Shown here: positions 5,527 through 6,884 of the stretch, in pieces
How positions within the stretch are numbered: the stretch's first letter is position 1
Layout: every line of letters begins with the position of its first letter
Assembly: GCA_046302135.1 (NCBI GenBank)
Contig: JBKCIQ010000147.1
Location: 1 to 6,884, forward strand
DNA length: 6,884 nt
Direction of reading: 5' to 3'
DNA from: AM-1111 sp046302135
GTDB taxonomy: Bacteria > Bacteroidota > Bacteroidia > B-17B0 > Aurantibacillaceae
The notes under the pieces: model-generated
Database searches by the model: none
What the model saw: only the letters and a program-made list of their open reading frames with translations
What the model was told of the DNA's origin: nothing
Position numbers and translations under genes: made by a program

Positions 5527-6884
5527 ATGAAAAATTTAATTACAATTTTAAGTATTGTTACATTTTTATATAGTAACTCTCAGAATATCATATTCCAGCA
5601 AATATATCAGTGTCAGGTAGATCAAAGTGCTAGAGAAATTGTAGAAATCAGTTCAGGAGGCTTCATGATTGCGGCAATGAACGAAAAAACTATTGGAGAT
5701 TCTGATATTTATATAATAAAAACAAACGTATCAGGTGACACCCTCTGGACGAAATCTTTTGGAGGCAATCAGTCAGAATATCCCAACATGATTTTAGAAA
5801 CCAATGGCGGAAATTTTCTCATTGTTGGATACACACTCAGCTATGGAGCAGGAAGCAATGATGTTTATCTTATCAAAATAGATATAAATGGGAATTTACT
5901 TTGGTCAAAAACGTATGGTGGAATCGGTGATGATGAAGGAAAGGACATAATTCCTACTTCAGATGGTAACTATGTAATAACCGGAAGATCTAATAGTCCC
6001 GGCAACCAATACTATGATGCATTTCTCATGAAAATAGACCCTTTAGGTAATATTATATGGGAAAAAAATTATGGAGGTAGTTTATATGAAACATCAAGAA
6101 GCGTTAAAGAATGTTTAGATGGAGGCTATATTTTAACGGGGCAAACCTTAAGTTATGGTTCAGGTGGAGGTGATGTTTATCTCATAAAAACAGATTCAAA
6201 TGGAAATCTAGTTTGGAGTAAAACTTTTGGAGGAAGCAGTATTGACGATGGCAATGTAGTATTAGAAAATCCAGACAAAACGATTATGATTGCCGCAGAA
6301 ACCGAAAGTTATGGAGGTGGAGCAATGGATGTGTGGCTGTTAAAAACAGACAGTCTTGGCAATTTACTATGGAGCCAAACTTACGGAGGAACAGATAAAG
6401 ACGTTAGCAAAACAATGCGCATGACATCAGATGGAAAATACCTTATTGGTGCAATTTCCAGGAGTTTTGGATGGATCAATCCGGATATGTGGTTACTTAA
6501 AATCGATACCAATGGAACTACCTTGTGGACAAGACATTTTGGATCCTGGGATCATGAACATTGTCATTCAGCAAGAGAAGCATCGGATGGAGGAATAATT
6601 GCGGTTGGACATAGCAAAAGTTACGGGCCAGTTACAAAAATCATGTTTATTAAATTGGATGAAAATGGAACCACCTCATTTGCTGAAAACAATCAAAAAC
6701 ATGAGATAAATATTTTTCCCAATCCTGCTGAGACCAAAATTAATATCCAATTACCCTATGCAAAACTTCAATTGGCAGAGTGTTCGGTTTTTACATTAAC
6801 AAATAATTCAATTCTACATGAAAAAATTCAAATTAACAATGAAAAATCTGATATTGAAATAGATCTATTGAATATACCTCCGGG
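5527..6884 (+). CDS. secreted beta-propeller with regular 52-residue blades and T9SS sorting domain (3' end outside window)
   Basis: Translated by hand from ATG at 5527; open for 452 codons plus two bases to the right edge. It has a signal peptide of about 18 residues (MKNLITILSIVTFLY, cut near NS|Q). Repeats of the form DVYLIKTDSNGNLVWSKTFGG begin at residues 60, 112, 164, 216, 268 and 320, exactly 52 apart, and a seventh, degenerate copy (KIMFIKLDENG) begins at 371. Each repeat also carries a DGGYxxTGxTxSYG-like segment. Seven repeats predict a seven-bladed propeller. From about residue 393 INIFPNPAETKINI opens a type A T9SS sorting domain, and the window ends in LLNIPPG, where family members normally continue IY; only about 25-30 residues should be missing. 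The start lies one nucleotide after the preceding stop, so the two propellers are almost surely one transcript and may be translationally coupled. It is a distinct propeller type from its neighbour, not a recent duplicate. No enzymatic motif is seen. Confidence 0.93.
   Translation, partial: MKNLITILSIVTFLYSNSQNIIFQQIYQCQVDQSAREIVEISSGGFMIAAMNEKTIGDSDIYIIKTNVSGDTLWTKSFGGNQSEYPNMILETNGGNFLIVGYTLSYGAGSNDVYLIKIDINGNLLWSKTYGGIGDDEGKDIIPTSDGNYVITGRSNSPGNQYYDAFLMKIDPLGNIIWEKNYGGSLYETSRSVKECLDGGYILTGQTLSYGSGGGDVYLIKTDSNGNLVWSKTFGGSSIDDGNVVLENPDKTIMIAAETESYGGGAMDVWLLKTDSLGNLLWSQTYGGTDKDVSKTMRMTSDGKYLIGAISRSFGWINPDMWLLKIDTNGTTLWTRHFGSWDHEHCHSAREASDGGIIAVGHSKSYGPVTKIMFIKLDENGTTSFAENNQKHEINIFPNPAETKINIQLPYAKLQLAECSVFTLTNNSILHEKIQINNEKSDIEIDLLNIPP

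Noticed and set aside
5527..6700. Asp-box motifs (SxDxGxTW) suspected in the DxNGNxxW hairpins
   Set aside because: The spacing between Asp, Gly and Trp differs from the Asp-box, so these are ordinary propeller hairpin turns.
1..6884. CRISPR array, tRNA or rRNA genes, insertion sequence or prophage parts
   Set aside because: No direct-repeat and spacer pattern, cloverleaf, transposase motif or terminal inverted repeats were seen; the protein repeats in the propeller genes are diverged coding repeats.

Overview
The window looks like a piece of an AT-rich Bacteroidota (Bacteroidetes) chromosome. The two right-hand genes encode secreted beta-propeller proteins with type IX secretion (T9SS) C-terminal sorting domains, which are essentially restricted to that phylum. 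Start codons sit in A/T-rich leaders without clear Shine-Dalgarno sequences, also typical of the group. Genus cannot be told from the sequence.

Left half (minus strand, 1-3665). Read in transcription order: a 95-residue soluble protein with a faint STAS-like pattern (3665-3378); a 609-residue BcsA-like membrane glycosyltransferase (3370-1541); a possible 27-residue single-pass membrane peptide (1513-1430); and a second, clearly different BcsA-like membrane glycosyltransferase (1405-1) that runs off the left edge. Gaps are short (7, 27 and 24 nt), so this reads as one operon for an extracellular polysaccharide. Both synthases carry the family-2 processive motif set (D / DxD / [T,S,A]ED / QxxRW-like), but with different substitutions. 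No BcsB, BcsC, cellulase or PilZ domain is visible, so the polymer cannot be named.

Middle (3666-3869). A 204-nt divergent intergenic region, AT-rich, with one weak promoter candidate for each direction.

Right half (plus strand, 3870-6884). Two tandem secreted proteins, one nucleotide apart (TAA-A-ATG): a complete 551-residue SBBP-type seven-bladed propeller with a T9SS tail, and a second propeller with six blades at exactly 52-residue spacing plus a seventh at 51, cut by the right edge inside its own T9SS tail. They are probably co-expressed surface or secreted proteins. Whether they are linked to the divergent polysaccharide operon is unknown.

The most unusual item is the reading-frame arrangement between the two glycosyltransferases. 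The stop of the first is a lone TAG, followed in the same frame by 36 sense codons encoding one more transmembrane helix, so this is either a separate small membrane protein or a readthrough / truncated C-terminus. Nothing in the window is clearly a wholly new system.
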